NCBI GenBank assembly: GCA_012934845.2
Contig: WNNJ02000347.1
Location: forward strand, 62,001-126,000
Origin: Pomphorhynchus laevis
Taxonomy: Eukaryota > Acanthocephala > Palaeacanthocephala > Echinorhynchida > Pomphorhynchidae
DNA: 64,000 nt
Reading direction: 5' to 3'
Shown here: positions 1 to 11,049 of the stretch, piece after piece
Numbering within the stretch: the first letter of the stretch is position 1
Layout of the letters: each line of letters opens with the position of its first letter
The notes under the pieces: model-generated
What the model saw: only the letters and a program-made list of their open reading frames with translations
Database searches by the model: none
Told to the model about the DNA's origin: nothing
Made by a program: the position numbers and the translations under genes

Positions 1-1140
1 TCTCCCGATGATCTCTGCATTCTGTTTGATTCTGAACTTACGTCGATCCTTAATAACCTTCTGCCTAGTCGACTTCGACGTTCCCAGCGCTTGCGCCATG
101 CTCCCTGGTTCGATTCTGACTGTAGTCTTTCTAAGCGTCGACTCCGTCACTCTTATCGTATGTATAAACGCTTTCTTAAACGTTCTCCCAACTCACTCCC
201 TACAAATTTTCGTGATTCCTACTTTTCTCTACGCCGTTCACATCTCATTCTTATACGTACTAAACGTACTCTCTTTTGGCAAAATCAACTCGAGTCATCT
301 TCCAACTCTAAATCTCATTGGAAAATTTTAAACTCAATTCTTTCACGATCATCTACCCCTTGTAATATAAATCCTGATGAATTTTCTTATTATCTACAAA
401 CTAAGCTATCTAATTTACTTTCCCTACCACCCATAACCTCCTTGTACTTACTCTTCTCTTTAAATACGTCCCTCCCAGAACTATTCCACCTTCTTCAATA
501 TTGCACAATATCCTTCAATATTGTTTTCTTATTATTCTTTCGAAGCTTTCATGCATCCTTAATGACTAAGTATCTCATATCTTCCATACTGTTTTCAAGA
601 CTTCATTATTGTCTTAGTCTATTTTCCAACTCACCTAAATCTACTCTTCTTCCCCTACAACGCATCGTCAACGCAGCTGTCTGAATTATCCTCCGTCTTC
701 GTCGTTTTGATCATACATCCTACCATCTTGCTTCTCTCGATTTGCCTACAATTTATTGTCGTGTTCAAATTCGTCTTCTTATCGTTGCTTTCCGCCTTAT
801 AACTTCTCATACCCCTTCATTTCGCAACCTTCCTTTTCTTGATAATTCTCGTCCTGTTTACTGTTCCTTGCGTTCCTGTAATTTCCTTCTTTTACATGTC
901 CCAAACTACTCTACCTCCTTTGTACTCCGCTCCTTCCTGGTAGCTGCTCCTCTATCGTGGAGCAGCCATATACGTATATGCCCATTCATATACGCCAATC
1001 AACTTCCCTGCAGTGCTTCAAACGACAAATCCGATCCCATTTTAACAATTTAACTGCTTGACTTTCTCATTTTTGTTTGTGGACTTGTAAGCGTACAGCT
1101 TGTACGTATTTGAACACATTAAATAAATTTGTATTATTAT
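1..1140 (+). mobile_element. L2/CR1-group LINE, copy a (internally deleted, with 3' tail)
   Basis: This is a decayed LINE on the + strand, cut by the window edge at its 5' side. Bases 1-490 match 5350-5860 of copy c almost base for base (the linker between endonuclease and reverse transcriptase). The catalytic reverse-transcriptase core is missing. From about 560 the C-terminal region resumes, with the motif LHYCLSLFSNSPKSTLLPLQR near 600-665, the same module as 46560-46640 of copy d. The copy ends in the family 3' tail (stem-loop at 1091-1107, then TTAAATAAATTTGTATTATTATTA). It is a non-functional retrotransposon remnant. Group assignment rests on the DHSTE, GVPQGSVL and YADD blocks seen in copies c and d. 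Confidence 0.8.
1091..1107 (+). other. LINE 3' stem-loop (copy a)
   Basis: The arms GCGTACA and TGTACGT pair around the loop GCT, with one G-U pair. It lies about 30 bases before the A/T-rich 3' end of the L2-group element. The same position in three other copies (18568, 20124, 47052) also folds, with different bases in the arms. Confidence 0.7.
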
Positions 1141-1142
1141 TA

Positions 1143-1330
1143 ACTTGTCTATCCGTAGCCATACATTTCCTTCCGACTGGATATGCGTCACTACCACCTT
1201 TGTAGCGTCCTACCACACTTATCCCAACTCTCTCAAAACTCTTAAAGCGTCCCGTTCTAAAGCAAGTTAATGCTTGCCTTTTGGAGGAAAGTAAATAGAC
1301 GATGAAGAGGGACGGCGAAACATCCCTCTC
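1143..1330 (+). mobile_element. L2/CR1-group LINE fragment (finger/palm part of RT)
   Basis: Starts directly after the tail of copy a. Bases 1145-1280 match 5985-6150 of copy c (the stretch coding FNSSLRSRTFPSYWK and the following KQVN region). It is a short orphan piece with no open frame, probably the end of an older copy into which copy a inserted, or a rearrangement product. Confidence 0.6.
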
Positions 1331-1364
1331 CATCAGAAACATCGACGGAAATTTTCAAGTTGTC

Positions 1365-4110
1365 CACACCAGCCCCAAAATTCGATAGCGCTCAATCTAC
1401 AGTGTGTCTTATCCGCTAGACATATGACCACCACACATGGTTTCCGCTACGGTCTTCTCAACACTAGATCTATTATCTATTAATCCGATCTCATCTTCAA
1501 CCTATTCACGAAAAAATCTATCGATCACTTCTGCCTCACCGAATCCTAGCACTTCGATTACTACGACCTACCCATTCACATTCTGCTCTCTGCGGTTGCT
1601 CACTAGTCAAAAGTGATCGCCCCCAGTTCACCCCCTTCAAAATTAGAAGGGGGTGGCGATTGCGACAATTTCATATCGAAATTGTCGCATTCGGTTGTCA
1701 CCCCGTGTATCTTCGCAAAATAACTTCCCTTTTCACTTCTTGCTCTTCTGAATTGCTCACTTGTCGTACTTCTATCCCGATCACTCTGGATATCGCCATT
1801 GTATACTATCCTGGTTCATTAGATCCTACCTCCTTATTTTTTACCGGACTCGCTGACGTCCTGTACCACAGTTCTTTGTCCTCCATCCCTTCACTCGTTC
1901 CTGCGACTTCAACATCGGCATCGACCGCCCCTCTTCCACCAGCTCAGTCCGGTTCATCAACATTCTATCCAACTACACTCCAAACTCAAATCCACTGCCC
2001 CCACATATATCCTTGGCGAAGAAGTTGACAACATCGCTATCCCCGATCGTTTTGCTGCATACACCTTACTTTTCATCTCCGATCTTGGTTTATGCGATCA
2101 CTTTCTCGTCACCCACGATTCTACATTACAAACTCATATCTACTGTCCCCACATATATCCTTGGCGAAGCAGTCGACATCATCGCTATCCCCGATCGTTT
2201 TGCTGCCTACACCTTACTTTTCATCTCCGATCTTGGTTTATGCGATCACTTTCTCGTCACCCACGATTCTACACTACAAACTCATATCCACTGTCCCCAC
2301 ATAATCCTTGGCGAAGCAGTCGACATCATCGCTATTCCCGATCGTTTTGTTGCCTACACCTTACTTTTCATCTCCGATCTTGGTTTATGCAATCATTTTC
2401 TCGTCACCCACGATTTTACTTCCTACCACATCACGCTTTACACACCTGCTATCCTACGTCGCCCTTGGAAAAAATTTTGACCTCCCCCTTCTTCGCTCTG
2501 CCTTACTCAAATCGTCTGCATACTCTCCCACAATAACATATACATCTCCTCACGATCTCGCCTTTCTTTTCGACTATAAACTCACATCTAATCTCGATAT
2601 TATCTTGACCTTCAAGCCTCACACTCACGTCGCTAGCACGGTGCCTTATGGTTTGACATCGTATGCTTACTCTCAAAGCGTCGACTCCGTCATGCTTTTC
2701 GAGTATATCACCGCTTTCGCAGACGTGATATCCGCTCGCTCACTCCGCATCTCAGTGATTTTTATCTTGCTCTTCGCCGGTCTCATCTCAACCTGCTACG
2801 TAACAAATGCAATTCCATCTGGCAGCATAAAATCATCGCTTTATTCAACTCGAAGTCTCTTTGGCATTCTTTTAACACAATTCTTTCTCGCTACTCTTCG
2901 TATTGCAACATCAATCCCTCTGATTATTCTTCATTTATCTAGACCAAAGTATCATGTTGCTCTCTCCCACACCCCGTATCCATCCCATTTCACTCTCCCC
3001 CGCATCGCATCATCTTCCCGAAACTCTTTCATCGTCTTCTTGCCTCACATGAGAAAGTATCATCTGTCCTCATCACTTGTTCAACAAAACCTTACCCGCC
3101 GATCTCCTGCCTACCACTATACTTAAATCCATATGCTCATCTATATCCACGTTCCTCACGACATTGTTTAACTCGTCCATCTGCAATCGTAACTTCACAT
3201 TGAAAATACATTATCGTTCGTCCCTTCCTTAAGAAACAATCGCTTGACCTATCACTTCCTTATAGCTATCGATCAATTTCACTACTCCATACTCTTTTTA
3301 AGCTATTAAAACGCCTCATCTTAATACAGATCAACGTTTATTTCTCTTCATCCAATCTGTACCATTTTTTCAAATCCGCTTTCTGCTTTAATAACTCCAT
3401 AGAAATCGCATGCATGAAAGTTTAAACGACCTACTCATTTCTCGTGACTAGGCTGGATATAGTGTTATCATCTCCCTCAACATCTCCTACGCCTTCGACA
3501 TCGTCGACAACTCCATCTTTCTCGTCTTCGTTATGATTACGGATTTTCCACTTTCCGTAGCATGACTCGCTTCATATCTATATGACCGTTCTTTTTGCGT
3601 CTGTTTTAATTCATCATCATATCCTACCATCCCCATTTTATGCGGGGTCATGCAATACACCGATGACATAATCATATATGCTCATGAACCCGCCCATCAC
3701 ATACACAATATCGACATTCCTACATCCAACTGTCTTTCTTCTATCTACAAACGCATATATCATCTTCATCCAGTTCTAAACTCCGACAAGTTCGAAATAA
3801 TGTGGATCCTCCCCTATCAACATAACATATCTCCTCCCCCTGTATCTTTTACATCATACATCATCCCCATAGTCCACAATTCCACTTTCTTAGACTTCCA
3901 TTTCGATTATAACCTTTTCCTGAAACCCTTCATTTATGGCAACGTCCGCTCGTATAACTTAATTCTTCGTAACATCCGCCGTATCCGCCCCCGTATCGAC
4001 TTCCGTTATTGTATGTCTCTTAGTTCGTCGCTTGTCTTCCTTAAACTCGATTACTGCCTCAGCCTTTTCGCCAATTCTCCAAAATCCATCACTCTACCCC
4101 CCACGTAACA
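1365..4110 (+). pseudogene. L2/CR1-group LINE ORF2, copy b (endonuclease plus RT, heavily broken)
   Basis: The endonuclease start is readable at about 1441 (FRYGLLNTRS, equivalent to LNIRSLSNK of copy d). The region around 1880-2000 corresponds to the GDFN block of copy c. The C-terminal endonuclease segment (THILGEAVDIIAIPDR through LCDHFLVTHD) is present three times in tandem at 2001-2440. Reverse-transcriptase remnants follow, with QYTDDIIIY at 3650-3680 where the family has QYADD, and a long C-terminal open stretch to 4108 (RPRIDFRYCMS, LDYCLSLFANSPKS). Many stops and frame changes make it a pseudogene. The 3' boundary with copy c is not sharp (4110-4190). Confidence 0.75.
2001..2440 (+). 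repeat. Threefold tandem duplication inside LINE endonuclease
   Basis: Three units of about 148 bp. The word CCTTGGCGAA falls at 2011, 2159 and 2306, giving steps of 148 and 147. Each unit codes the endonuclease segment ending in LCDHFLVTHD, which holds the position of the SDH motif. Units differ at only a few bases, so the duplication is younger than the many breaks elsewhere in the copy. Confidence 0.85.
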
Positions 4111-4189
4111 CTTCCAAATAATTCACATCCTTCATTCAAAACAATATCCAGTCACATCTCTGATCAACCGATTCAACACCCCGCTCATG

Positions 4190-4525
4190 TCATACTTGCT
4201 CCAACCAATATTAATTCTCTATCAAGCACCCCTGTCATTTCCACTTCTATCTGCTCATCTGCCTCGACTCCTACCAGCTCTGTCCGTAACCCACTTCCAC
4301 GAAATCGTTTTCCTTCGCGCGATCGATGTATTATCATATCAAACTTAAAGCTTTCTGAATCCGCGTCTCCACAATCTCGCCTCGATGATGATGTATCTGC
4401 TTTCAGGTCACTACTAGCAACCATTCTTCCTGATGATAACCCATCCTTCTTCAATAATTTCGCTCCTGTATCCTTTATTCGTTTAAACAAATCCACTAAA
4501 TCCAATCATATCAGTCCTCCACTCT
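4190..4525 (+). pseudogene. LINE ORF1-like remnant of copy c
   Basis: An open + strand frame with DRCIIISNLKLSES at about 4318-4360 resembles SHLIVRNLPVSES of the ORF1 in copy d (near 43590). Both fit the ORF1 fold of L2/CR1-group LINEs, in which a strand-loop core binds nucleic acid. Serine-rich sequence precedes it. The stretch ends at a stop near 4525, and similar coding continues briefly before the endonuclease starts near 4650. The minus-strand reading of the same bases is a shadow. Confidence 0.45.
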
Positions 4526-4620
4526 AAAAAATCGTATTCCGAAATAGTTCACATGCCTCTTCGGTACTCTCCCAACGTTTTAAACTTCTTACCACTTCAT
4601 CTACTTGTCGTCGTATCTTT

Positions 4621-4651
4621 CCTGACCGCCCTCCTTGATAGGGCGGTCAGG
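4621..4651. other. Perfect 11-bp inverted repeat at ORF1/ORF2 junction
   Basis: CCTGACCGCCC and its exact complement GGGCGGTCAGG flank a 9-base loop. It sits between the ORF1-like and endonuclease parts of LINE copy c, and is GC-rich compared with its surroundings. Confidence 0.8.
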
Positions 4652-6704
4652 TATGCTCCTTGATCTGCTCCTTGATATCTTCGATAAATTATCTATCGAT
4701 ATTCTCTGCATTACCAAATCCTCGCACTCTGACTCCGACGATCTTGCTATTCGTCGTCTAAGTCGCTCAACCATGGCGGTATTGTTGCCATTGCTCGTCA
4801 ATCAACGTCTCTACGTAAAATTCATGCTAATATCCGTTTTCCTTCTTTCGAACTGCTAATATGCAGATCATCAACTCCTTTCCCTCTGGAACTTGTGATT
4901 GTATACCGTCCAGGCTCAGCTGCCCCCTCACGTATTTTCTTTAGCGAGCTTGCAGATCTTCTTTCTCACTGTTCATTGTCTTAAACTCCTTTATTTGTTC
5001 GCGGTGACTTTAACATTCGTCTTGATCGCCCAGCAGACTCTGACTCTATCACTTTAACTAATCTTTTTTCTGATTTAAACTATAAATTACTTTCAACAAG
5101 CCCAACTCATATTATTGGCGGTAATCTCGACATCATTGATGTTCCTAACTGCTTCAATGAATAAACCTCCTTGTCAATTACTGATCCTGGTTTTTCCGAT
5201 CATTTCCTTGTCACTCTTACTCTTATCGTCCCCGTACTCCTTCTCCGTCTCCACCATTATCCACAACAAGTCGACCCTGGAAATTTCTTGATATCCCTAT
5301 TCTCTGCACAGCCTTACTCAATTCTTCACTCTTTTCACTTCACCTTAACTATCTATCTCCCGATGATCTCTGCATTCTGTTTGATTCTGAACTTACGTCG
5401 ATCCTTAATAACCTTCTGTGTAGTCGACTCCGACATTCTCAGCGCTTGCGCCATGCTCCTTGGTTCGATTCTGACTGTAGTGTTTCTAAGCGCCGACTCC
5501 GTCACTCTTTTCGTGTGTATAATCGCTTTCTTAAACGTTATCCCAACTCACTCCCTCGAAATCTCCGTGATTCCCACTTTTCTCTACGCCGTTACATGAC
5601 ATTCTTATACGTACTAAACATACTCTCTTTTGGCGAAATCAACTCAAGTCATCTTCAAACTCTAAACCTCATTGGAAAATCTTAAACTCAATTCTTTCAC
5701 GATCATCTACCCTTGTAGTATAAATCCTGATGAATTTTCTTCTTATCTACAAACTAAGCTATCTAATTTACTTTCCCTACTACCCATAGCCTCCTTGTAC
5801 CAACTCTTCGCTTTAAATACTTCCCTCCCAGAGCTATTCCACCTTCTTCCCGTTTCGTATGATGAAGTTTCTTCGGCTCTGCTGTCATTACCTTTTAAAA
5901 CCTCTCCTTCTGACCCAATTCCCACTCAATTGCTTAAAAATATCTGCTCCTCTATATCACCCTTTCTAACCACATTGTTCAACTCGTCCCTCCGTAGCCG
6001 TACATTTCCTTCCTACTGGAAATGCGCCACTGTTCGTCCTCCACAAAAAGCAATATCTCGACCCCTCACTACCATCTTCGCAATGTCATATCTCACTTCT
6101 CTCAACCCTCATCAAACTCCTTGAGCGTCTTGTTCTCAAGCAAGTTAATGCATATCATTTTTCCTTCAACTTGTTTCCTCCATTCCAAGCTGCTTTTCGC
6201 TCTGATCACTCTACCGAAATTGCATGTCTTAAAGTTTATAACGACTTACTCATATCGCCCGATCATAAATTATGTAGTGTCATAGTTTCTCTTGATCTAT
6301 CGTCTACTTTTGACATCGTCAATCACTCAATTCTTCTCCATCGCCTTCGTCATGATTATGGTTTCTCTTTACACCCTGTATCATGGTTTTCTTCAGATCT
6401 ATCAAACCGGATATTTCGCGTCTATTCTAACTCTTCTCTCTCCCATCCGTCATCCATCCCGTCCGGTGTTCCACAAGGCTCTGTATTAAGCCCTATGATT
6501 TTCTCTCTTGTTCTCGGTGATTTGTCTTCGATTACTCATAAATTTAACTTCCATGTTATGCAATATGCTGATGACATTCTCATCTATACTCTTACACCTG
6601 TTTATCGTATTCACGATATTAGTATTTCTGCTTCCGACTGTCTTGTCTCAATTTCCAATCATATTTCTTCCCTTCGCCTTTCCTTCGCCTATACAAGATT
6701 ATAA
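4650..6704 (+). pseudogene. L2/CR1-group LINE ORF2, copy c (endonuclease plus RT)
   Basis: Endonuclease blocks in order: DIFDKLSIDILCITKS (about 4675-4725), RGDFNIRLDRP (about 4998-5030, GDFN box) and DPGFSDHFLVT (about 5183-5215, SDH box). Reverse-transcriptase blocks: SPSDPIPTQLLKN, FQAAFRSDHSTEIACLK (about 6180-6232), SLDLSSTFDIVNHSILL, SGVPQGSVLSP and QYADDILIY (about 6560-6590). The product would nick target DNA and prime cDNA synthesis there. Several stops and frame changes break it. The copy stops abruptly near 6700, before the C-terminal part and 3' tail, so it is truncated at the 3' side, which is unusual for target-primed insertions and implies a later deletion or rearrangement. Confidence 0.8.
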
Positions 6705-7450
6705 TTATACAAGTGTTTAGGCAAAATATTACATGCCACGCCGATTATTCGCACATGCCTTAATTACGAGTTCTTTGAATTCAGCAATGTTAAGGGTCAA
6801 AGGCAAGTAAAAGTCACATCAATATCATGTTAGAATCACTTGATATTACTAAACATGTCGACATTAACGTAATCATGTTATGGAAAGGGGGAAGTATTAA
6901 GATAAGGGCGTTTATAAACGCGGTACTTATAAGGATTGGTGAATTTAAACCGTATTGAAGAGTAATGCCCACACGAAATATACCCGATGTTGATTTTCTT
7001 TCATTAATATACTCAAAACCCTATTATGATATAAGATTTTTGTATTTTTATCATTCAGACAAAGAAAAACTAATTTTCAATATTTCGGCTACGCTATAGC
7101 CATTGTTAAGCAACAAAGTCAATTTTAGAAAAAAAATTAAAAACTATTTATATACATCGCAATACTGCGAAAGAATTTTCATGTACTAATGACGCAGACA
7201 AAATTCAAATACATTAGTGTTTAAAAGGAATTTTTCAAACTATTATTGCATTTTTTTATTTGATTTATTTGATTATTTTATTTTATTTGCGAGCTTATTG
7301 TGAGCCAGCTATTTGAGCTAATGCTTGTATGTTGTTGAATGTATAATAATTTATCATTCCTTAAAAACTATAATTGATTTTGATAAATATCCTTTGATAA
7401 ATACAGATTATTGAGAAACAAGAAAACTTATATTAAGAGACTAAAAAGGA
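6705..7450. other. Gene-free AT-rich spacer with Penelope-like end
   Basis: No coding potential is seen. A 14-bp perfect palindrome GCGTTTATAAACGC lies at 6908-6921. Bases 7060-7140 read on the minus strand as AATGGCTATAGCGTAGCCGA followed by an ATTGAAAATTAG stretch. This resembles the 3' end of Penelope-like elements, in which a short mirror of TAGC and GCTA words follows the endonuclease domain. Compare 29150-29200. Confidence 0.35.
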
Positions 7451-7469
7451 AGAATTTTATTTCGAACAT

Positions 7470-8225
7470 ATGTCGGGCTGCATACTCGAACCCGAAGCAG
7501 TTATCAATCACCTACTGCGCCGTAATACTGCGTCAGATAAATTCTACAACATTGTGAACAACGCGGGTGATTTAATTGTTGACCCTATCGAAGTTGCAGA
7601 GCTCTTTTCTGGTCATTTTGCAATTCAAGAATCGAAATTGGATTACGACTATTCGTCACATTACATTCTCAGATTCATTCGATCATGTCTTAATGACATA
7701 TTTATTAGTGAAGAGGACGTCCGTACAGAGCTAATCAAGCTTCCACGTACTCGCGTTTCCGGGCCGGATGGCCTTCAATCTATACTTTTCTGCGAGCTGA
7801 CTACAGTGTTGACAAGTCCGCTATGTGCTATATTTCAGAGTTCTCTATACTCTGGAAGTTTACCGGATGACTGGAAAATGTCAATAATCTGCCCAGTGTT
7901 CAAAAGGGTGATCGCAGTCAGACTAACAATTATCAACCCATAAGTCTAACTTCTATTGCGTGCAAAGTAATGGAGGGGATTCTGCTTCGCACATTTAGTT
8001 CACATCTAGAAGAGAATAACATCTTCAACGATGTCCAGCACGGTTTCAGACCTCACCGTTTTACGGTAACTAACCTTGTATTCTCCCGGAATAGTTGGTC
8101 GAATGCGGTCCAGGCAGGAACAGGAGTGGACACGCTCTTCTTTGATTTATCAAAGGCTTTTGATAGGGTCGTACACCGTATTATTAGCAATCAACTATCG
8201 TTATGTAGGATTGGTGGTCGCGTTA
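7470..8225 (+). pseudogene. CR1-like LINE reverse-transcriptase fragment
   Basis: Two frames carry RT blocks: LPRTRVSGPDGLQSILF (about 7739-7790), YSGSLPDDWKMSIICPVFK, PISLTSIACKVMEGIL (about 7938-7985), QHGFRPHRFTVTNL and FFDLSKAFDRVVH (about 8141-8180). They match the RT finger and palm region up to the first catalytic aspartate. A frame break lies near 7920. The copy stops before the FADD box. A 23-bp direct repeat (8199-8243) marks the junction with the next LINE. It belongs to the same broad group as the FADD elements at 8270 and 20600, but the sequence is distinct. Confidence 0.75.
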
Positions 8226-8269
8226 TGTAGGATTGGTGGTGGCGAAACAACAAACATATAGTGTTAGTA

Positions 8270-10780
8270 ATTATTCACGGCATTTGTCAATCGGCTATTC
8301 GAATTTGAGTAGTTTGCTAGCTCAGTTCGTAGAACTTAAGCAACATATTCTATCACATTCGATTTTTTCTGTACACACATTCATATTACAGATACCCTTC
8401 TTAACATTCCAGGTTACGGACTGATGCAAGCTGACCAAATTACAGGTGAGCGTGGAGGTGGATTTGCTGCGTACGTTCGAAACAATTTCATTATATCAAA
8501 TATATCAGCTCAATGTGACGAGTATGGATCGCTTGAGAGTTTGCACTTTTATGCTAACTGTGAGTCCGTCAGTATTAATATTTGCGTTCTATATCGGTCC
8601 CCGTCAGTTCCAATAAATTTTGATGCTTTAAAGACACTGTTGAGCTACTTGTGCGTTAGCAAACATTTTATACTCGTTGACGATTTCAATCTACCAAAAT
8701 CCAACTGGTCAGAATTTCTCTTTACTGAAGGTAGCATTGATGAACAGAATTTATTCGAATTCCTAGTTGCTCAACTGCTTATAATTCAGCATATATACAA
8801 ACCTACAATGTAGTTCATCAAGGCCGGGATCCATTCTCGATTAAGCATTCACCAAACGTATCACTGACATAGAAAGAGTTAGTTATCTGCCTATTATCGG
8901 TAGCAGTAATCATTGTGTACTCGCTCTAGAGTCTACTCCTAGCATTCGTTTCTGTAGTAATTGTGAGAAAGTATTTTAACGTCAATGGTCGAAGGTCAGA
9001 ACTTAAGAAATTTTAAATTTCAGTCAGCTTCATGATAGGTGAAGATAAGGAACTACTTAATCAGATTCTGGATTATCTAATGAATATTTCAGAACTATTC
9101 GCTTCAACATGTGCAATTTCTTCACAATCGAAAATCCCTATTGGTTTGATAAAGTTCTTAAGCTTATGTTGAAACTTCGCAATCACCTTTGGCGCATGTC
9201 ACGTTCAGATTCGAATCTAATTCCTCGTTATAGACTAATACGAAACTTATGTACAAGACTAAAACTAAGAAAGCGGAATGAGTTCGCAGCAGTTATTGCG
9301 ATTAAGGCTTATGAACAGCTTAAACAGTTTTGGGCATATGTTCGCCGCAATTGAACTATTCCTTCTCTAATCAATTCTATTAATACAGTGAATGGTGTAT
9401 TGACTAATAAAGTTGAAATTGCTGAAGTTCTAGATTGGGGCTGTTCTCTTTCGTATGATGATTCTGTGAAAAATGATATTAATTAGAGATTAGGAGCTAT
9501 TTCACAACAATCAACAACTTCTAAAATATATGCCAGTGAAGTTGAAGCGTACTTAAGAAATCTTGATCCCCATAGCTCAACAGGTCCAGATGACATTTCT
9601 CCGTTTCTTCTAAAAACTCTGTCTTCATGTCTTGCTCCATTTCTTGCCAAACTATTCCAATACAGTATTTCCAACTCATGGGTTCCTAATTCGTAGAAGT
9701 CTGTAATTATTGTGCCAATTCCCAATAAATCGATACCGTCATCTTGTTTAGACTATAGACCTATAAGCCTCATAAGTGTAATATGTAAAGTTCTAAAGAG
9801 ATTGATTGCCCGTAGAATTTTGCATCATTTAGACGAACACATTATTATTACAAATTAACAGCACAGTTTTCGTTCCAAGTCGTTATGTCTTACTAACTTG
9901 TTGTCAGCCCGTGAATTGTGGACTGGGGCGACAAGCTCAGGTAAATACGTCGACGTTACCTATTTAGATTTTTCAAAGGCATTCGATCAAGCTCCGCACT
10001 CATGTCTAATTAATTTGTTATCTTACTATGGTGTTCATTGTACCATCTGCAATTGGGTTCGGGAATTCCTGAGTCGACGTTTCTACACAGTTAGAGTAAG
10101 GAGCCACATTTCCACTACAAGATATGTAAATTGTGGAGTCCCTCAGGGTACTGTATTGGGTTCTCTTCTATTTATCAAATTTCTAAATGACTTATTATTA
10201 TGTATGCAAAGCCTATGCTTAGCCTTTGCCGATGATGTAAAACTATGGTGCACTAGAGATAGTGAGCTCGATGCTAAACTGTTACAGAATGACCTTGACC
10301 ACATTTATGAATGGAGTGAAGCAACGCAGATGAGGTTAAATATAAGTAAATGCGTATGTATGAGGTTAGGTAACGTTGGGATCGATCATAATTACCACAA
10401 TGAAGAAAAGATATTTACTATTGTGTCGGAACAATAGGATTTGGGTGTATTAATACACAAGACACTAAAAACACATTTGAATATTGACTTTGCTCGCAGT
10501 AATGAAGTTAAAACCTTGTATTGCATCAAAAATTGTTTCTCGAGAATGAATCATTGTCTTCAAACTCCTTTATTGTTCTTTGGTTCGTCCACATCTTTAG
10601 TATTCCATTCGAGCTGTTTTTCAATGTACTAAAAAAGAAATTACCGATCTTGAATCAGTGCTTCGTAGTTGACCGTTTAAAGATCTGGGATTAGTTGTCT
10701 CGAATTATTAAAAATCTGAAACGAATACGGATGATATTTGTAATAAGGCAATAAGCACATTTGATGTTATTAGTTAATGC
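8270..10780 (+). pseudogene. CR1-like LINE ORF2 with FADD box, + strand copy
   Basis: Domains in order: endonuclease from about 8275 (GERGGGFAAYVRN, then VDDFNLPKSNW at about 8680-8710), a linker with LRKRNEFAAVIAIKAYEQLK and FWAYVRRN (to 9354), RT from about 9570 (STGPDDISPFLLKTL), DYRPISLISVICKVLKR, VTYLDFSKAFDQAPH (about 9952-9995), NCGVPQGTVLGSLLF and LAFADDVKLW (about 10217-10250). Several stops are visible, at about 9358, 9484, 9696, 9856 and 10438. Most of the protein is nevertheless readable, so this copy is middle-aged. It is the same family as 20600-24399. The GDFN box reads DDFN here. Confidence 0.8.
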
Positions 10781-10819
10781 TTGATAAAACTATCAATTGG
10801 CAATTTCCCATGTTTGTTT

Positions 10820-11010
10820 ATGTCCTCCTCTGCATTCAGCAATGGGAGGGATCTGGCACCGACGAGTCATTGTGGTGACGAAACGGAAGTTGTCATTCTT
10901 TCGCGTCGGGCTTATATGTATTACATGTTTGTTTTAATACATACGTGGGAATTATATTTAACGTACTTCTCGGAACTAATAATAAGGATTTTGTTAAATA
11001 AAAAATACAG
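10820..11010 (+). repeat. Hammerhead-repeat family, diverged solo copy
   Basis: Matches 41265-41405 over GAGGGATCTGGCAC, the GAGTCATTGTGGTGACGAAA block and CATTCTTTCGCGTC. The core reads CCGACGA at 10859-10865 where the other copies have CTGATGA. Stem II still pairs (GTCAT with GTGAC, one G-U). It lies between two LINEs and is otherwise unexplained. Confidence 0.6.
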
Positions 11011-11049
11011 CCACTAAAAAGTAAAAAACAGCAGAAAAATAAAAGAAAA

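Noticed and set aside
4185-4505. Minus-strand 106-codon frame
   Set aside because: The + strand reads as an ORF1-like remnant in register with the following endonuclease; the minus frame has no motif.
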